Translations under genes and position numbers: made by a program
Shown: positions 1 to 10,997 of the stretch, one piece after another
How positions within the stretch are numbered: position 1 is the first letter of the stretch
Layout: each line of letters opens with the position of its first letter
The notes under the pieces: generated by a model
The model's input: only the letters and a program-made list of their open reading frames with translations
Database searches by the model: none
What the model was told of the DNA's origin: nothing
Origin: Callorhinus ursinus
Taxonomy: Eukaryota; Chordata; Mammalia; Carnivora; Otariidae
Direction of reading: 5' to 3'
DNA: 64,000 nucleotides
Assembly (NCBI RefSeq): GCF_003265705.1
Contig: NW_020313045.1
Location: 1,605,360-1,669,359 of the forward strand

Positions 1-215
1 CAGGCCAGCCTGTGGGAAGATGAGGCTCACGGAGTGGAGCCTGGTTGCCCAGTTGCATAAGCCAAGGCCATCCTAGACCAACCACAGCCAGCTGGCACTG
101 AATCAAGGGAGAGAACCAGCCCACGTTAGCAGAGCCCCCTAGCCAGCCCACAGCTGACCACATACTTAGACCAGTCGAGACCAGAAGAATCTCCCAGTCA
201 GCCCGCAGACAGGGG
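1..215 (+). mobile_element. Old MLT1-like LTR fragment
   Basis: The phrases AGCAGAGCCCCCTAGCCAGC and GACCAGTCGAGACCAG resemble the 3' half of ERVL-MaLR (MLT1) LTRs, which carry GCAGAGCC and GACCAG blocks. The copy is diverged and cut by the window edge. No open reading frame or LTR end (TG...CA) can be placed, so the assignment is tentative. Confidence 0.4.
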
Positions 216-387
216 AGCTGATTGCTGGGGGCTCGGGGTTTGGGGGTGGTTTGTGACACGGGTTGTGACACAGGTTCTGGAGATACCCACCCCCGCAAGG
301 AGGTTTCTTCTGCAGAAGCAACAATCCCTCTCCCCCAGGTCAGCGGCCCCATCTCCTGTCGTCACGCTTACGCTTAGAAGATGAAGT

Positions 388-628
388 GGTTCAGAGCCCG
401 AAGTGCGGGGTGTCCTTCAGACATGGGCTGGGGTTTAACTCTGCCAATTCCCAGCTCCAGCGCCCTTCACAAGCACTCTATTCTTGGAAGCCTCAGTTCC
501 CTCATCCGTATTATGGGGAGAGTAATAACCAAAAAGGGAGTTACACTCACTTCCCAGAGTTGCTGTGGTCATTCAATGCCAAGAGGATTGAAGGCAGCAC
601 ATGAAGCCCAGTGTTCAATAAACATCAG
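388..628 (+). mobile_element. MIR SINE (ancient)
   Basis: The order of blocks matches MIR in sense: a GTTCAGAGCCC start, then GCCTCAGTTCCCTCATCCGT, then GGGGAGAGTAATAACC, ending in GTTCAATAAACATCAGCTAG. MIRs are tRNA-derived SINEs shared by all mammals. This copy is nearly full length and strongly mutated. Confidence 0.65.
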
Positions 629-902
629 CTAGTTTCACTCCTTCCCCTCCCCCTTTCCTCTCCCGATTACTTTCTCAACTCCTGGTGGAGCCTCGCCCTT
701 CCTTCCCACGGCAGCGGGCACCCAGGCAACTCTTTCAACCTGCACGATGCTCCCTGATGCCAGAACACACACACGTGTGGAATTTCCCTCCGGCCAGAAC
801 CACAGCCAACACCCAGGATCGTCCACTGCCTGCCTCATTTTCAGCAGGTCACTAGAGATGTCCAGAAGCAAACTCAGACAGGCTAGACATCACTTTGCAC
901 TC
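629..902. other. Non-repeat spacer
   Basis: Pyrimidine-rich sequence followed by unremarkable unique sequence. It includes a short CA run (ACACACACACGTGTGG near 765-780). I see no gene, promoter or repeat that can be supported here. Confidence 0.5.
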
Positions 903-917
903 AGAAAACATAATCAG

Positions 918-1135
918 GGGGCGCCTGGGTGGCTCAGTCTGTTAAGCGTCTGACTCTTGGGTTTGGCTCCGGTCATGACCTCAGGGTCCTGGGATCGACC
1001 CCCAGGTCAGGCTCGACACTCAGCAAGGAGTCTGCTTGAGATTCTCTCTCCCTTCCTCTCTCTCCCCTCTGCTCTTCCCTCTGCTTGCCGTGCTCTCTCT
1101 CTAAAAATAAATAAATAAAAATCTTTTTAAAGAAA
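918..1135 (+). mobile_element. CAN-SINE with perfect TSD
   Basis: Full-length carnivore tRNA-Lys-derived SINE. It begins GGGGCGCCTGGGTGGCTCAG (A box), continues through the diverged B-box region and a CT-rich segment, and ends in an AAATAAATAAAAATC tail. The 15-bp duplication AGAAAACATAATCAG lies at 903-917 and again at 1136-1150, which fixes both ends and shows L1-machinery insertion. The intact TSD indicates a fairly young copy. Confidence 0.96.
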
Positions 1136-1150
1136 AGAAAACATAATCAG

Positions 1151-3885
1151 CAACACATCTAAAAGACAACATTTGTCTCCCAGAGAGGCATATGGTGCAG
1201 AAAATGAGATTTTTTGGGAGTAGTGTAAAAAAACCCAGCATTTCCCAAAGTCTATACTGAGAGAATGTCCCATTGTACCCATAAATATATAAATGATTGA
1301 TTGATGATAGATAGGTAGATAATAGATAGAACAATCTAAGGAAAAATAAATTTGATAAATTCTGAGCCAGAAAGGCTTCTTTGTTGCAGGACTTCTCAGA
1401 GACTTTCTAGGATAACATGTAGTTTTTTCCCTCTCAAGCAAGGAGGTAGAGAATGTTGTGTTCCTTTGAAAGTGAATTGACCGCAAAGCCCTCATTTTTG
1501 GAACAACACTTTATGGGACCAATAGCCCCGGGAATCTCCTCCTGGGAAATGATGGCTTGGATGCTAGGTTGGTAGTATGGCAGAAGTCATAGGTGAGATA
1601 TTCACACAGGCAAGAACTTCTCTCCCTCACGGGTGGAGGCATGGGTGAAATCACTGTTCTCTTTCGTATTGTCCTTGGCTCTTTTGTTCCGATCTGTCCT
1701 TACTCCCCTGTTTGTCTTGCCACCAACAAGAGCCAAAAGTTTGACCAGCCTTAGTTATGGCTTTTTTTTTTTTTTTTCCTATTCTTCGAGGGAATTGTGC
1801 CGTCAGATGTGGGCATTTCACTATTCCTGCCTTATAGTGTGAACACACAAGGAGACAGAAGTACCTTCTTTGTGCCGGAATAAAGCAGGGATGCTAGAAG
1901 GATTATTACTTCTTCATCATCGCTCCAATCAGCTGAGGTTTAAATGGAATTCTGTCAGGGTCACCGACATGATTTTTTTTTTAAGCAGGCACACAAGATA
2001 CCATTACATTTCATCTTGGGACAATTGTTCTCTGAGCAAAGTGTGTTATTTTCCTGGAGGTAATCCCTTACCAGATTGTGGATTTTCCATGTTCAACATC
2101 AGCCACTACAACCCAAAAGCAACGAACTGTGTTATTGACAATGTTTTAATTACAATACATAAAAGATACAAGACAGCAAAAACAAGAAAATTATCTGCCT
2201 GGAGTGGCATTTGTATGTTTAAGAAAACTCACAGCGGTGGTGGTTCCAGTATGAAACGTATATATTTTTTTCTGTTAGTGCTAAAAATTCTAATGCAAAT
2301 ATGAGATTGCTTTGAAAGAAATAATAACATTAATAGAAACGATTGTCCCTGGCAGCACAATAAATGAAATTAGAAGCTCTTAAAACTGTGTGCTTGCAAC
2401 AATGTTAGTGGGAAATATAATCATTGAATTGCTTTGTTCCTTTTTCCAATAAAAGGTGGAAGCCATTGAGTGTTGTTATTAGGCTGGCTAAGCTGGGCTT
2501 CTGTACAGCATAGTTTTGTGTGTCTGAAGCTTTTGAAGTCCCACGATTCCTTCTGCTTGCTAATTCTTCCATTTGTTTGATTTTTGGTACAAAGAAAATG
2601 AAAGAATATGATGAGATTATGGCATTTTAAGTCAATATTTATTAAAAAATCAATCTAGATGAAAATCTGCCCATCCCTCTAATTAGATGAGGCAACTTGA
2701 GGTTGATTTTTAATTGCAAAAGTAATTACACGGAGCAGATAGCCAGTGACATTTGATTATCTAGGTGATTGATTAAAAAGCCGAGCTCACCGAGCAGATT
2801 GCCAGCCAGGGAATCCAGACAAAAGAGCAAATTAAAAAAGTTGTCCTGTTAGTAATCACAAAATTCAAGGATGAAATTACAGAGCCAAACACCTCCATTG
2901 CCCCTCATCTTCATCACTGACTCCACAGCATTCACTGCAGCATCTGATAAAGAAATGGATTAGTGTGAAATTAATTGAAGAGGAGAAAAAAAAAATGGGA
3001 ACCAAATTCATGGCTGAGAATAAGGCTTTTAACAAGTTGAAACAAATTTCTCCAGTTTTATAATAAAGTTTTTTTTTTTTTTCTGGCAAGAGAGCTGTTT
3101 TCATAAAGGATCTTTCCAGAATGTTTGATGATATTAATTTATCTATTAAGAGAGAAGGAGGGGGGGAAATCTCACTTTCTCCCAGAATCGGATATTAAGA
3201 TGTCTTGCTCGTTCTTCATTTCATTATAACATGAAAGCCTGGGCAGCAGGCTGTACATTTGGCAAGAGAATCCTTGGATCTGTAAACAGCCCTGGCTGAC
3301 ATATTGAGCAGAATAATGAAGGGGCTTCTCGGTCATTCAGAGGGACCCCGATGGGGTCCACTTGAGGAGATTGCGGAGGATAAAGGTGGAATGGGTGTGT
3401 ACCAGAGCGGTCCCCAAGAGGACATTGGCGCTGGCTTGCGGCAATAATTCTAGGTCCTCAGGAGTCCCAGAGAAGCAAAAGGGAAACTGAGGCAGGGCCA
3501 CCCAGTGCAGCTGTGGCAGCGTTGTGAGTTCTGAGCCGCCTCCCTGGGACTGCTCCTCAGTGCCGCTGTGGGTAGGATATAATGAAGCAGTCAGGAGATA
3601 AAGTCCAAATCACTGGTAACATCTATCCTTCTGCTTTGTCAGCAGACGCCATCCAGGCAGAGAGTTGGATGGGTGTGTGATGTGCTCCTTACAACCCTCC
3701 AGGGCACCTGATATCAGCTATTTCCAGGGTCCTGAGCCTGCATGTGCCACAGGGAGACACAAACTTCAGTAGACAGACGCTTGGATTCTAGTTAATGCCA
3801 TCCCTCCTTTGTACTCATGATTGCGCTTTTTCCAATACCCACCAATACCTTCAACGCATGCTTTTGGTAAGGCAGTTTGATATCA
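1151..3885. other. Repeat-poor AT-rich unique block
   Basis: About 2.7 kb with almost no recognisable transposon, unlike its flanks. It contains a 17-T run at 1761-1777 and many open but short chance frames without coding character. AT-rich segments with TAATTA and GATTGATTA motifs cluster at 2640-2880. Absence of young insertions and motif richness fit non-coding regulatory DNA, but only alignment to other mammals can show it. Confidence 0.5.
2640..2880. promoter_or_regulatory. Candidate conserved enhancer
   Basis: Within 240 bp there are two TAATTA cores (2680-2685, 2723-2728), TTTTAATTGC and TGATTGATTAAAAAG, typical binding sites of homeodomain proteins. A 14-base motif GAGCAGATWGCCAG occurs twice in the same orientation, at 2733 and 2792. 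Dense homeodomain motifs in a repeat-poor block resemble developmental enhancers. The function is inferred from composition only. Confidence 0.3.
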
Positions 3886-3889
3886 TGGT

Positions 3890-4455
3890 TAGGAGTTCAA
3901 GCTCTTAGAAAACAATTTGGTGTCATGCAATGCAACTGGATTTACACACACCCTCTGACCTAGCAGTTCTTCCATGAGGCCTTCGTCCTAGGAAAATGTG
4001 CAATGTACATGAGGAGACGCATGCAAGAACCTTCCTAGCAACGTGGTTCTTACAGTTTCCACAAAATGGGAACAGACTAAATTCCCATCATCTGAGAAAC
4101 GGATACAGAAATTGAGGTCTATCATTCAATAGCATACTATAGAGGAAACAACATTTTACTTGCCCAAGCAGCAAGACACGAAAGAATATTTCATGAATAA
4201 TTCCATTTATACAAAGCTCAAAAATCAGGAAAAGCTAAATTATACTGTCTAAGAATCTGTAGGTGGTATAAGGGGAGGATGACAATGAGGAAGGACATGC
4301 AGTGAGCCTGAGGTATTTGCAATATTCTATTTATTGTCATTGGTGGTAGTGACCAATTTTTTGTCCAACCGCACGTCTATGTTTTATGTTTTTTTTTCTG
4401 AATGTAAGTTGGAGTTCACATGCACACATATTAGTAAATACATATATATGAGTTT
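3890..4455 (+). mobile_element. Old L1 3' fragment
   Basis: The segment contains decayed forms of phrases from the L1 ORF2 3' end: a CTCTTAGAAAACAATTTGG start, CCTCTGACCTAGCAGTTCTT and ACAAAATGGGAACAGACTAA, then a long non-coding 3' part. Many indels remove any frame. The young SINE at 4468 lies just downstream. Confidence 0.5.
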
Positions 4456-4467
4456 AAAAATAAATCC

Positions 4468-4730
4468 GTAGAAGTACCTGGGTGTCTCAGTCGGTCAAGA
4501 GTCCGACTCTTGATTTTGGCTCAGGTCATGATCTCAGGGTCATGGGATTGAGCCCTGCACTGGGCTCTGTGCTGGGCGTGGAACCTGCTTCAGATTTTTC
4601 TTTCTCCCTCTGCTCCTCCCTCCCATGCACAGGCGTGCGCTCTTGCTCTCTCAAAAAATAAATAGATAGATAGATAGATAGACAGATAGATAGATAGATA
4701 GATAGATGATAGATAGATAGATAAAAAAAT
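4468..4730 (+). mobile_element. CAN-SINE with GATA-expanded tail
   Basis: The SINE starts GTAGAAGTACCTGGGTGTCT and contains TCAGTCGGTCAAGAGTCCGA, matching the CAN-SINE head with mutations. TSD AAAAATAAATCC lies at 4456-4467 and 4731-4742. Its usual AATAAATA tail has grown into a GATA microsatellite, so the element is longer than its relatives. Confidence 0.92.
4663..4722 (+). repeat. (GATA)n microsatellite
   Basis: About 60 bp of TAGA/GATA units with single interruptions (GACA at 4681, GATGATA near 4707). It lies inside the 3' tail of the SINE at 4468 and probably arose from slippage of AAATAAATAGATA. Length variation between individuals is likely. Confidence 0.97.
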
Positions 4731-5047
4731 AAAAATAAATCCTGAGGACACTCAACAGATACACGCCAGTGGAGGGGGAGGGAAAGGTGACTGCAGATGT
4801 GGTCCTTCAACTTCACTAGTCATGTTTCATCCCTTGTATTAAAAATAATAATAATAACACCTCAATTTTATTTGTTGTGTTTGAGTGCTTTTATTTAAGA
4901 AGATATACTGATTATTGCAGAACATTAACAAACATAAATTCTAGTTCATGGGAACATGAAAACTTAAAAATCTTTGTTTCTGTAATTTTCCTTTTAAAAA
5001 CTTCTGCAAAAAATAAAAGGAGAACACTTCATATGAAAAACACTCTC

Positions 5048-5250
5048 GGGCGCCTGGGTGGCTCAGTTGGTTAAGCGACTGCCTTCGGCTCAGATCATGA
5101 TCCTGGGGTCCTGGGATCGGGTCCCGCATCAGGCTCCCCCTGCTCTGCAGGGAGTCTGCATCTCCCTCTGCCTCTGCCTGCCACTCCCCCTGCTTGTGTG
5201 CTCTCTCTCTCTGTCAAATAAATAAATAAAATCTTTAAAAAAAAAAAAAC
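5048..5250 (+). mobile_element. CAN-SINE, full length
   Basis: Begins GGGCGCCTGGGTGGCTCAGT and has the sub-type body CGACTGCCTTCGGCTCAG, a CT-rich segment, TCAAATAAATAAATAAAATC and a terminal A run. A short duplication, CACTCTC, is seen at 5041-5047 and 5256-5262 in similar flanks. The little-mutated body suggests a recent insertion. Confidence 0.95.
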
Positions 5251-5262
5251 AACACCACTCTC

Positions 5263-5569
5263 ATAAGGGCACATGCTAGACTGTTTGTGGGAGTCAAAAG
5301 AGGAAGAACCTGATTGGCCCGAGGTGAGTGTGGGAGGTTCCTAAAGGAGGCCACATTTGAGAACCGTGGCAGGTCAGCAGAAGCTCAGCAGCCAGACAAA
5401 GAGGTTGAGGCGCTCAGGTGGAAAAGCACCCGGCACTTTGAGGACCCTGCAGACACTTGGTGTTACTGGAAGCCCTCTCTGGGGCTCGGTTTCCCCATCT
5501 GTCAAATGAGCCATGTTTCCATCTCTCACGGAGCAGGCTCCAGAAAGTCAGGAGACTCGGGTACGGCAA
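5263..5569. other. Unique spacer
   Basis: Ordinary mixed-composition sequence. The longest frame, beginning at 5314, runs into the adjacent MIR and has no recognisable domain. No promoter or RNA gene is supported. Confidence 0.5.
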
Positions 5570-5820
5570 AAGCGGGTAAAATCTGGTCTTTGGACACAGC
5601 CTACCCAAGTTCAAGTGCAGCTCTGTTACTTATTAGCTGTGAGAGTTTGGGCAAGGCAATTAATCTCCCTGGACTCCTCTTGCCTTGTCTGTAAGACTAG
5701 TGACAAAAACATGTCAGTATTTACCTCTTAGGACTTTTATAAGAGCACGACGAGTTCATACACTTTAAAAAATGTAGATCAGTGCCCTGCGGATATTCAG
5801 AGCTCGAGTTATTATTATTA
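5570..5820 (+). mobile_element. MIR SINE
   Basis: Sense-strand MIR blocks are in order: CTACCCAAGTTCAAGTGCAG, CTGTTACTTATTAGCTGTGA, GTTTGGGCAAGGCAATTAAT, and a 3' end with GTAGATCAGTGCCCTGCGGA. Nearly full length and diverged. Confidence 0.72.
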
Positions 5821-6737
5821 TGGGAGGATTGATTTCTTTATTTTCAAGTATCTGTGACATCCATTTGTCGCTCTTTCAAAGGTTCTGGCGGATTCATCTC
5901 CTCCATCCACCACAATTTGACAGGATTAAGGATTCTGCCATGTTTGCTTGGGGAATTCTCCCGGCCAGGTGCTCATTTCATCCAGGTCATCTGATGGATG
6001 TGTTTCCAGATTTGCCAACTATTCCCTCTCCGCAGGTACCCCTCCTCCTTTAATAGATATTTTTTTTTGCTGGGATTTCATTAATTCTTATTTGTCTGAG
6101 TTTTCCCTTCTTATTGTTACTGTCAGCCAAATTCTCCAAAGGCCACCGGCAAAGCTCCCCCAAATCCATACTCATTACATTGCCCTCCCGAGGGGAAGGG
6201 GACTAGTCCGGGAAAGATACCATTGTTGCTTTTTCCTTGACACAGGGCTTTTGAGCAGAGCTTCTCTCTGTTAGGCGTGGGAGGTAAACATTTCCTGGCA
6301 GGTGTGCTCTGTCTGTGAAGCTGGAAGTGGTTATTGGTGAGGCTGAAGTCCTTGGAGAGGGGTGCCCAATGGACCAGGGGAAGAGTGTCTTTTCCTCATT
6401 CCCACTTTGGAGCTGGACAGCAGAGAGGTGAACAGGAACTCTGGGACCTGAGCCTCAGCTGTCAGACCTGGGTATGGGGGGCGGGGGCGGATCATTGCAA
6501 CACCTGGGTGAGCCTTCTCATGGCACAGATAAGAACTAGAAGCACAATCAGGCTTCCTGATTTCCAACCAATCACTCTGCCATACTGATGAGCTCAGCGA
6601 CTCACTGCCATCTCTAAGTGCACTAAGGTGATGGCAAAAAAGCCCCCATTTTTTCACGCCTCCCTCCTGGAAACACATTGTTTGCAATATTACTGCCGTT
6701 TCTCATATCAAGAGGTGGAAGATTCTACCGAAATCTG
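5821..6737. other. Unique block, no gene seen
   Basis: About 900 bp of mixed sequence with overlapping chance frames on both strands, none with codon bias or domain. 5821-6130 is AT-rich and low in CpG. 6340-6600 is GC-richer. No transposon was recognised. Confidence 0.5.
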
Positions 6738-7103
6738 TGCTGGTCTGCTCAGGCTGCAGCCTGAGTGTCTTCAACAACAGAAATGTATTCTTTCACCATT
6801 CTGGAGGCCAGAAGTCCAAGATCAAGATCAAGTCCAAGATTGTGTCAGCAGGGTTGGTTTCTTCTGAGGCTTCTCTTCTTGGCTTGCAGATGCTTGTCTT
6901 TTCCCTGTGTCCTCACATGGTCTTTCCCTCTGGACATGTCTGTGTCCTAAGGACATGAGTCATATTGGGTTGGGGCCTCACCCACATGACCTCATTTTAC
7001 CTAAATCACCTACTTAAAGACCCTTCCTCCAAATACAGTCCCATGCTGAGGTACCGGGAGTTAGGATCTCAATATATGGAATCTGGGCTGAAGTCATAAC
7101 ACA
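6738..7103 (-). mobile_element. MLT1-type solo LTR, reverse
   Basis: Reads as the complement of an ERVL-MaLR LTR: CTGGTCTGCTCAGGCTGC, ATTCTGGAGGCCAGAAGTCC, GGTTTCTTCTGAGGCTTCTC, CACCCACATGACCTCATTTT, and an end at AAGTCATAACACA. The length of about 365 bp fits a whole LTR. No internal retroviral sequence is attached, so this is a solo LTR left by recombination. Confidence 0.82.
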
Positions 7104-7498
7104 TTTTGGCCAATGGAATATGGCAGAAGTGATGGCACCAGCTCCAAGCCTAGGCCTCACAAGGCTTCACGTGCTTCTGCTCTAGAACCCTGCCAGGGCC
7201 ACCAGCAGTGAATAAGCCTGGACTAGCCTATTGGCTACATGGAGCAGAGGGGAGACCATCCTCGATTGACCAATAGCCAGCCAACTCCCAAAAGGGAAGC
7301 CAAGAGCTGCAAAATCAGCCTGCAAGTGACTCGTCACCTGACAAAGACACCTGAGTGAGCTCAGCCCAGCCCCGCAGAACCACCCCTCCAACTAGCAGAT
7401 CCATGAGCTAACTAAAAGCCTTTCATTTTTAAGCCACTGGGTTTAGTGTTTACTTGCTACGTGGCATATTATGGATGATAACTGATACATTTGCCCAC
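7104..7498 (+). mobile_element. MLT1-like LTR, forward
   Basis: Blocks TTGGCCAATGGAATATGGCA, CTACATGGAGCAGAGGGGAG, TTTTTAAGCCACTGGGTTTA and the end ATAACTGATAC match the sense strand of older MLT1 LTRs. It directly abuts the reverse LTR at 6738, so two unrelated LTRs sit head to tail on opposite strands. Confidence 0.65.
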
Positions 7499-7544
7499 AT
7501 CCATGTGTAGCTGCTCAGAGCCCATTCCCCTTCTTACTATTAAT

Positions 7545-7772
7545 GACCTTCATTCATTGAGCAATTTCCTCTGGCCAGATATGATTTCAAGCACTTTGCA
7601 TGTATTAGCTCATTTAACTACTTTATTCCTATTTTTTAGATCTGGAACCTGAGGCAGAGAGAGTGGGACTTGCCCCAGGTTGTGTAGTATGTTTGCTACA
7701 AGAATCAAGATCTGAACTCAGGCAATCTGGCTCTAGAACCCATGTTCTGTGATCATTCCTCTATGGTGTTTT
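7545..7772 (-). mobile_element. MIR SINE, reverse
   Basis: Antisense MIR blocks: ATTCATTGAGCAATTTCCTC, GCACTTTGCATGTATTAGCT, GATCTGGAACCTGAGGCAGA and GATCTGAACTCAGGCAATCT, the last matching the B-box side. Close to full length. Confidence 0.76.
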
Positions 7773-8280
7773 TCTGGTATTGCTTATGGGGAATTATTTC
7801 TCTTCTACTCAAACTAGATCTGGCAGGAGAACAATTCCCAGGTTGACATCCCAGATCCCAAAGTGACCTCTTCCTAGGGAAGCTTGGGACGGATTGGGGG
7901 AAGGGTTGGAGTAAAGGGGAGGGGTCCTCCTAACTATTCCTAGTGTGTGACATGAGGCCACCAAATTAGTTTCCCCCGCCCTGTATCTAGCACAGCAGTG
8001 ATGTGTGGAGGCTGTTTTCATAAGCAAAATGGTGGTGACAGAGGCAATAGGGATCCCCCTAGCAGCCATGTCCAGACTGGGCTGCTCTTGGAACGAGAAG
8101 TTTCTGAGTCCCTTCTTCCAGTTTTGTAGACCCCCAGAGCTACCGTGGTTCCTGCCATCCCTAAGGCCTGTCCCTCCTTCCATCTCCCATCAATTTTGCA
8201 ACCTGTATCCCCTTCCATTAAGCCACTGTTTCATCAGCCAAACTGATTAACACCAAGAACAAACATTATGTCAGCAATTA
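7773..8280. other. Unique spacer
   Basis: Mixed composition. A 124-codon reverse frame (8183-7809) and smaller overlapping frames are present without protein similarity I can recognise. No repeat was identified. Confidence 0.45.
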
Positions 8281-8420
8281 TATTCCATGCATTCAACAGA
8301 TATTTATTGAGCACCTGCTCCATGCTAGGTGCTATTCTGGATGCTGCAGACTCATCAGCGAATAAAGCACACAAATCCCAGGCTCTCACGGCACACACAT
8401 TCTGGCAAATACAGGCCCTG
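8281..8420 (-). mobile_element. L2-like LINE 3' fragment, reverse
   Basis: CATTCAACAGATATTTATTG, then AGCACCTGCTCCATGCTAGG and GCAGACTCATCAGCGAATAA, matches the complement of the L2 3' end (consensus ending GCTCAATAAATATTTGTTGA). It is a short ancient fragment. Confidence 0.58.
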
Positions 8421-8689
8421 TCCTGTTAAATGCATTTGTGGGATATGCAAGTACATCTCACAAGGCAGCCAGATGATCAAGGCCTTCAGAATCAGTCAGG
8501 TGTGGATTTGAACTGTAGAAATGTCTTTGAAGCTTCATGTTTGAACTCCAAAATGCATTTGAATTTTGTACTCTCTTCCATTATATCTGGTTTCTCCTAG
8601 CACAAAGACATTCCTAGCTATGTGACAAATCCATCAGCTTCTCGAAGCCTCACTTTGCCCCTTGTCTCTGTACATGGGGTGTTGTGGTT

Positions 8690-8810
8690 CCTATGACTCA
8701 ATAATAGCAGCTGTCCCTTAGGTAAGTAAGTTCCAGGCATTCTCCTGTTAACTCATGTAGTTCTTGTACCCATTCCATGAGATGGGTACTGTGGTCAGTC
8801 TCCAGGCTGG
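8690..8810 (-). mobile_element. MIR fragment, reverse
   Basis: CAATAATAGCAGCTGTCCCT, TTCCAGGCATTCTCCTGTTA and ACCCATTCCATGAGATGGGT follow the antisense MIR 3' half. The tRNA-like half is missing. Confidence 0.55.
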
Positions 8811-9789
8811 TCATTTGCCCTGTCTGCTTGAAGATTCACCTTCCCATCCCCCCCCCCCACCTTTCTCCCCCTGCACTGTTCTGTATCACATATCACAGAG
8901 AACTGACCTCTATAAACTGTTCCCCAGGCTGCCTCGTCTCCTTCGAGGTTCTGGCTCCCACATGACAGCCCTGAGCCCTGGACTCCGAAATACCATCTAC
9001 TCTCTTGGTCCCTTAGCCCCGGGGCCAACCACAAGTCCTTATTGCTAAGTAGTGTGTGTTACTGTCCCAGCCTGGTGTCTTCACTCTCCCATGGCTGGTT
9101 ACATATATTAACTATATGTAAATATGTGAAAGGGTGTCTTTTTCTTTTACTTTTTATAAGGATTTACTGTGCCGCTTGGTAGGGGCCAGGAATTAGGAGG
9201 GGGAGCTGGAGCCCCTGGGGGCAAGTAGCTTGGCACGTGACTACAGTTGGGACGAGGTGTGTGTCCTAGCATCATCAGACACCCGTGAGCCAGGTGAGGC
9301 TGGTCTTTTACAACATCACAGCTTATTATTTCAATTACTTCTGGTGTCACTTCCTTATCTCCCTCCACCTGATACCTAAAAGGATTTGAGATCGCTTACC
9401 ACGATTGAAAATATAAGAATTTCCCAGTTATCCACAACATGTAACACACTGCCCCAGATCTTAAAACACCCATGACCATTTCATGATCACTTCCAGAAGT
9501 GGAGGGGACTCAGCCAGGGGGGTCCTTGCTCAGGGTTCTCATACGGTTGTAGTCAGACAGCTGAGGCTGGAGTCATCTGAAGGCCGGCTCGTTCCCTTAG
9601 CTGGTGCTAAGCTAAAAAGACAGAACATGTGGGAGCTAGACCAGGGAGGACATGTTAGGCATCTCTCTCTATCCCCACGGGCTCTCCTTGTGTTCTCTTC
9701 AGCAGGTGGCTTAATGGCATCTCATGACTCCAAAGGTGCATATCCCAAAACAGATGGCCAGGCAGAAACTGTATCACCTTTTTAAAATT
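8811..9789. other. Unique spacer, no gene seen
   Basis: About 1 kb of unique sequence including a C-rich tract near 8848-8862 and short AT-rich stretches. Several overlapping frames of 70-100 codons look random. Confidence 0.45.
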
Positions 9790-10088
9790 ATTATTATTAA
9801 TCCAAATGTTCCCTTGGAAAAAAAAATCTTTTTTTAGTTTACTTTTGACTTTGTTTAGTGTACAATTCTTTGAAAGTTAACACATATAGATTCCTGTAAC
9901 CACCAGCGCCTTCAGGACACAGGACAGCTTTATCATCCCCCCAATTCACTCCTGCTATCTCTTTCATGCTTCTCTCCGCTCAGAACCCCTAGTGTCTACT
10001 GATTCGTTCTCTATCACTACAGCTTTCTTTTTTAGAATGTTATATGAATGGGATTATCCACTATGTGACCGTTTAAGACTGGTTTCTT
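9790..10088 (-). mobile_element. Old L1 3' part, reverse
   Basis: TTTAGTGTACAATTCTTTGA, TCCTGTAACCACCAGCGCCT and TATATGAATGGGATTATCCA are complement forms of the 3' region of old mammalian L1 (L1M type). It continues past the SINE at 10089 into 10275-10854, so the two parts are one element. Confidence 0.6.
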
Positions 10089-10274
10089 GGGGCGCCTGGG
10101 TGGCTCAGTCGGTTAAGCATCTCACTCTCGATTTCGGCTCAGGTCATGATCTCGGGGTCGTGAGATGGAGCGCCCCTCCACCCTGCTGTGCATGGAGCCT
10201 GCTTAAGATTCTCTCTCTCTCCCTCTGCCCCCCACCCTTGCACACTCTCTCTCCCTCTCAAAAAAAAAAAAAAA
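10089..10274 (+). mobile_element. CAN-SINE inside an L1
   Basis: Begins GGGGCGCCTGGGTGGCTCAG, has the sub-type ATCTCACTCTCGATTTCGGC, a CT-rich segment and a 15-A tail, but lacks the AATAAATA segment. It interrupts a reverse-strand L1, so it is younger than that L1. Confidence 0.95.
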
Positions 10275-10854
10275 CAACACTGCCTTCTTTCACTCAGCAT
10301 AATGCCTTTGAGATCCATTCAAGTGACAGTGTGTATCAATAGTTCATTCCTTTATATTGTTGAGTAATATTTCATTGTATGGCCATACTATAGAGTTTGT
10401 TGATCCTTTCATTGAATGAAATTTGGATTGTTTTCAGCTTCTGATGATAATGTATAGAATTTCTACAAGTGTTTGTGAGTGGATTTTCATGGAAACATAA
10501 GTTTTCATTTCCCTAAGACAAATGCCCAAAAGTGAGTTTGCTGGGTCATAGGATAAGTATATGTTTAAGTTGATGAGGAACTGCCAAACTGTTTTCCAGA
10601 GGGTCTGTAGCATTTTGCATTCCCACCAGCAATAGAGAAGTGATTCAGTTATTCTGCCCCCTCGTCAGCACTTGGTATGATCAATATTGTCTATTGCAGC
10701 CATTTCGAAGGAATGTAGAGGTATCTTATCATGATTTTAACTTGCATTTCCCCTAATAGCTAGAAATGTTGAACATCTTTTCAAGGACTTATTTGCCATC
10801 TGTATATCTTCTTCCGTCTGTTCAAATCTTGTGGCCATTTTTTGGTTTCAGGTG
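10275..10854 (-). mobile_element. Old L1 ORF2 3' end, reverse
   Basis: CACTCAGCATAATGCCTTTG, GAGTAATATTTCATTGTATG, TTGGATTGTTTTCAGCTTCT and AAACTGTTTTCCAGAGGGTC are the complement of the end of L1 ORF2 and its 3' flank. Stops and indels in all frames show that it is dead. Confidence 0.78.
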
Positions 10855-10997
10855 CTTTTTCTCTTTCTTTTTTTTAAGTTTATCTTAAGTTTCTGTTTTA
10901 ATTCCAGTTAGTTAACATATGGTGTTGTATTAATTTCAGGTGTGCAATATAGTGATTCAACAGTTCCATACATCACTCTGTGCTCATCACAACAAGT
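10855..10997 (-). mobile_element. Short carnivore L1 3' end, reverse
   Basis: Starts with a T-rich run and continues TTAGTTAACATATGGTGTTG, TTTCAGGTGTGCAATATAGT and ATCACTCTGTGCTCATCACA. This is the complement of the extreme 3' end of carnivore L1 (GTGATGAGCACTGAGT...). It is a heavily 5'-truncated copy placed inside older L1 sequence. Confidence 0.62.

Noticed and set aside
918..1135. tRNA gene, suggested by A and B boxes in SINEs
   Set aside because: The boxes belong to tRNA-Lys-derived SINEs; the cloverleaf is not kept and a tail and TSD follow.
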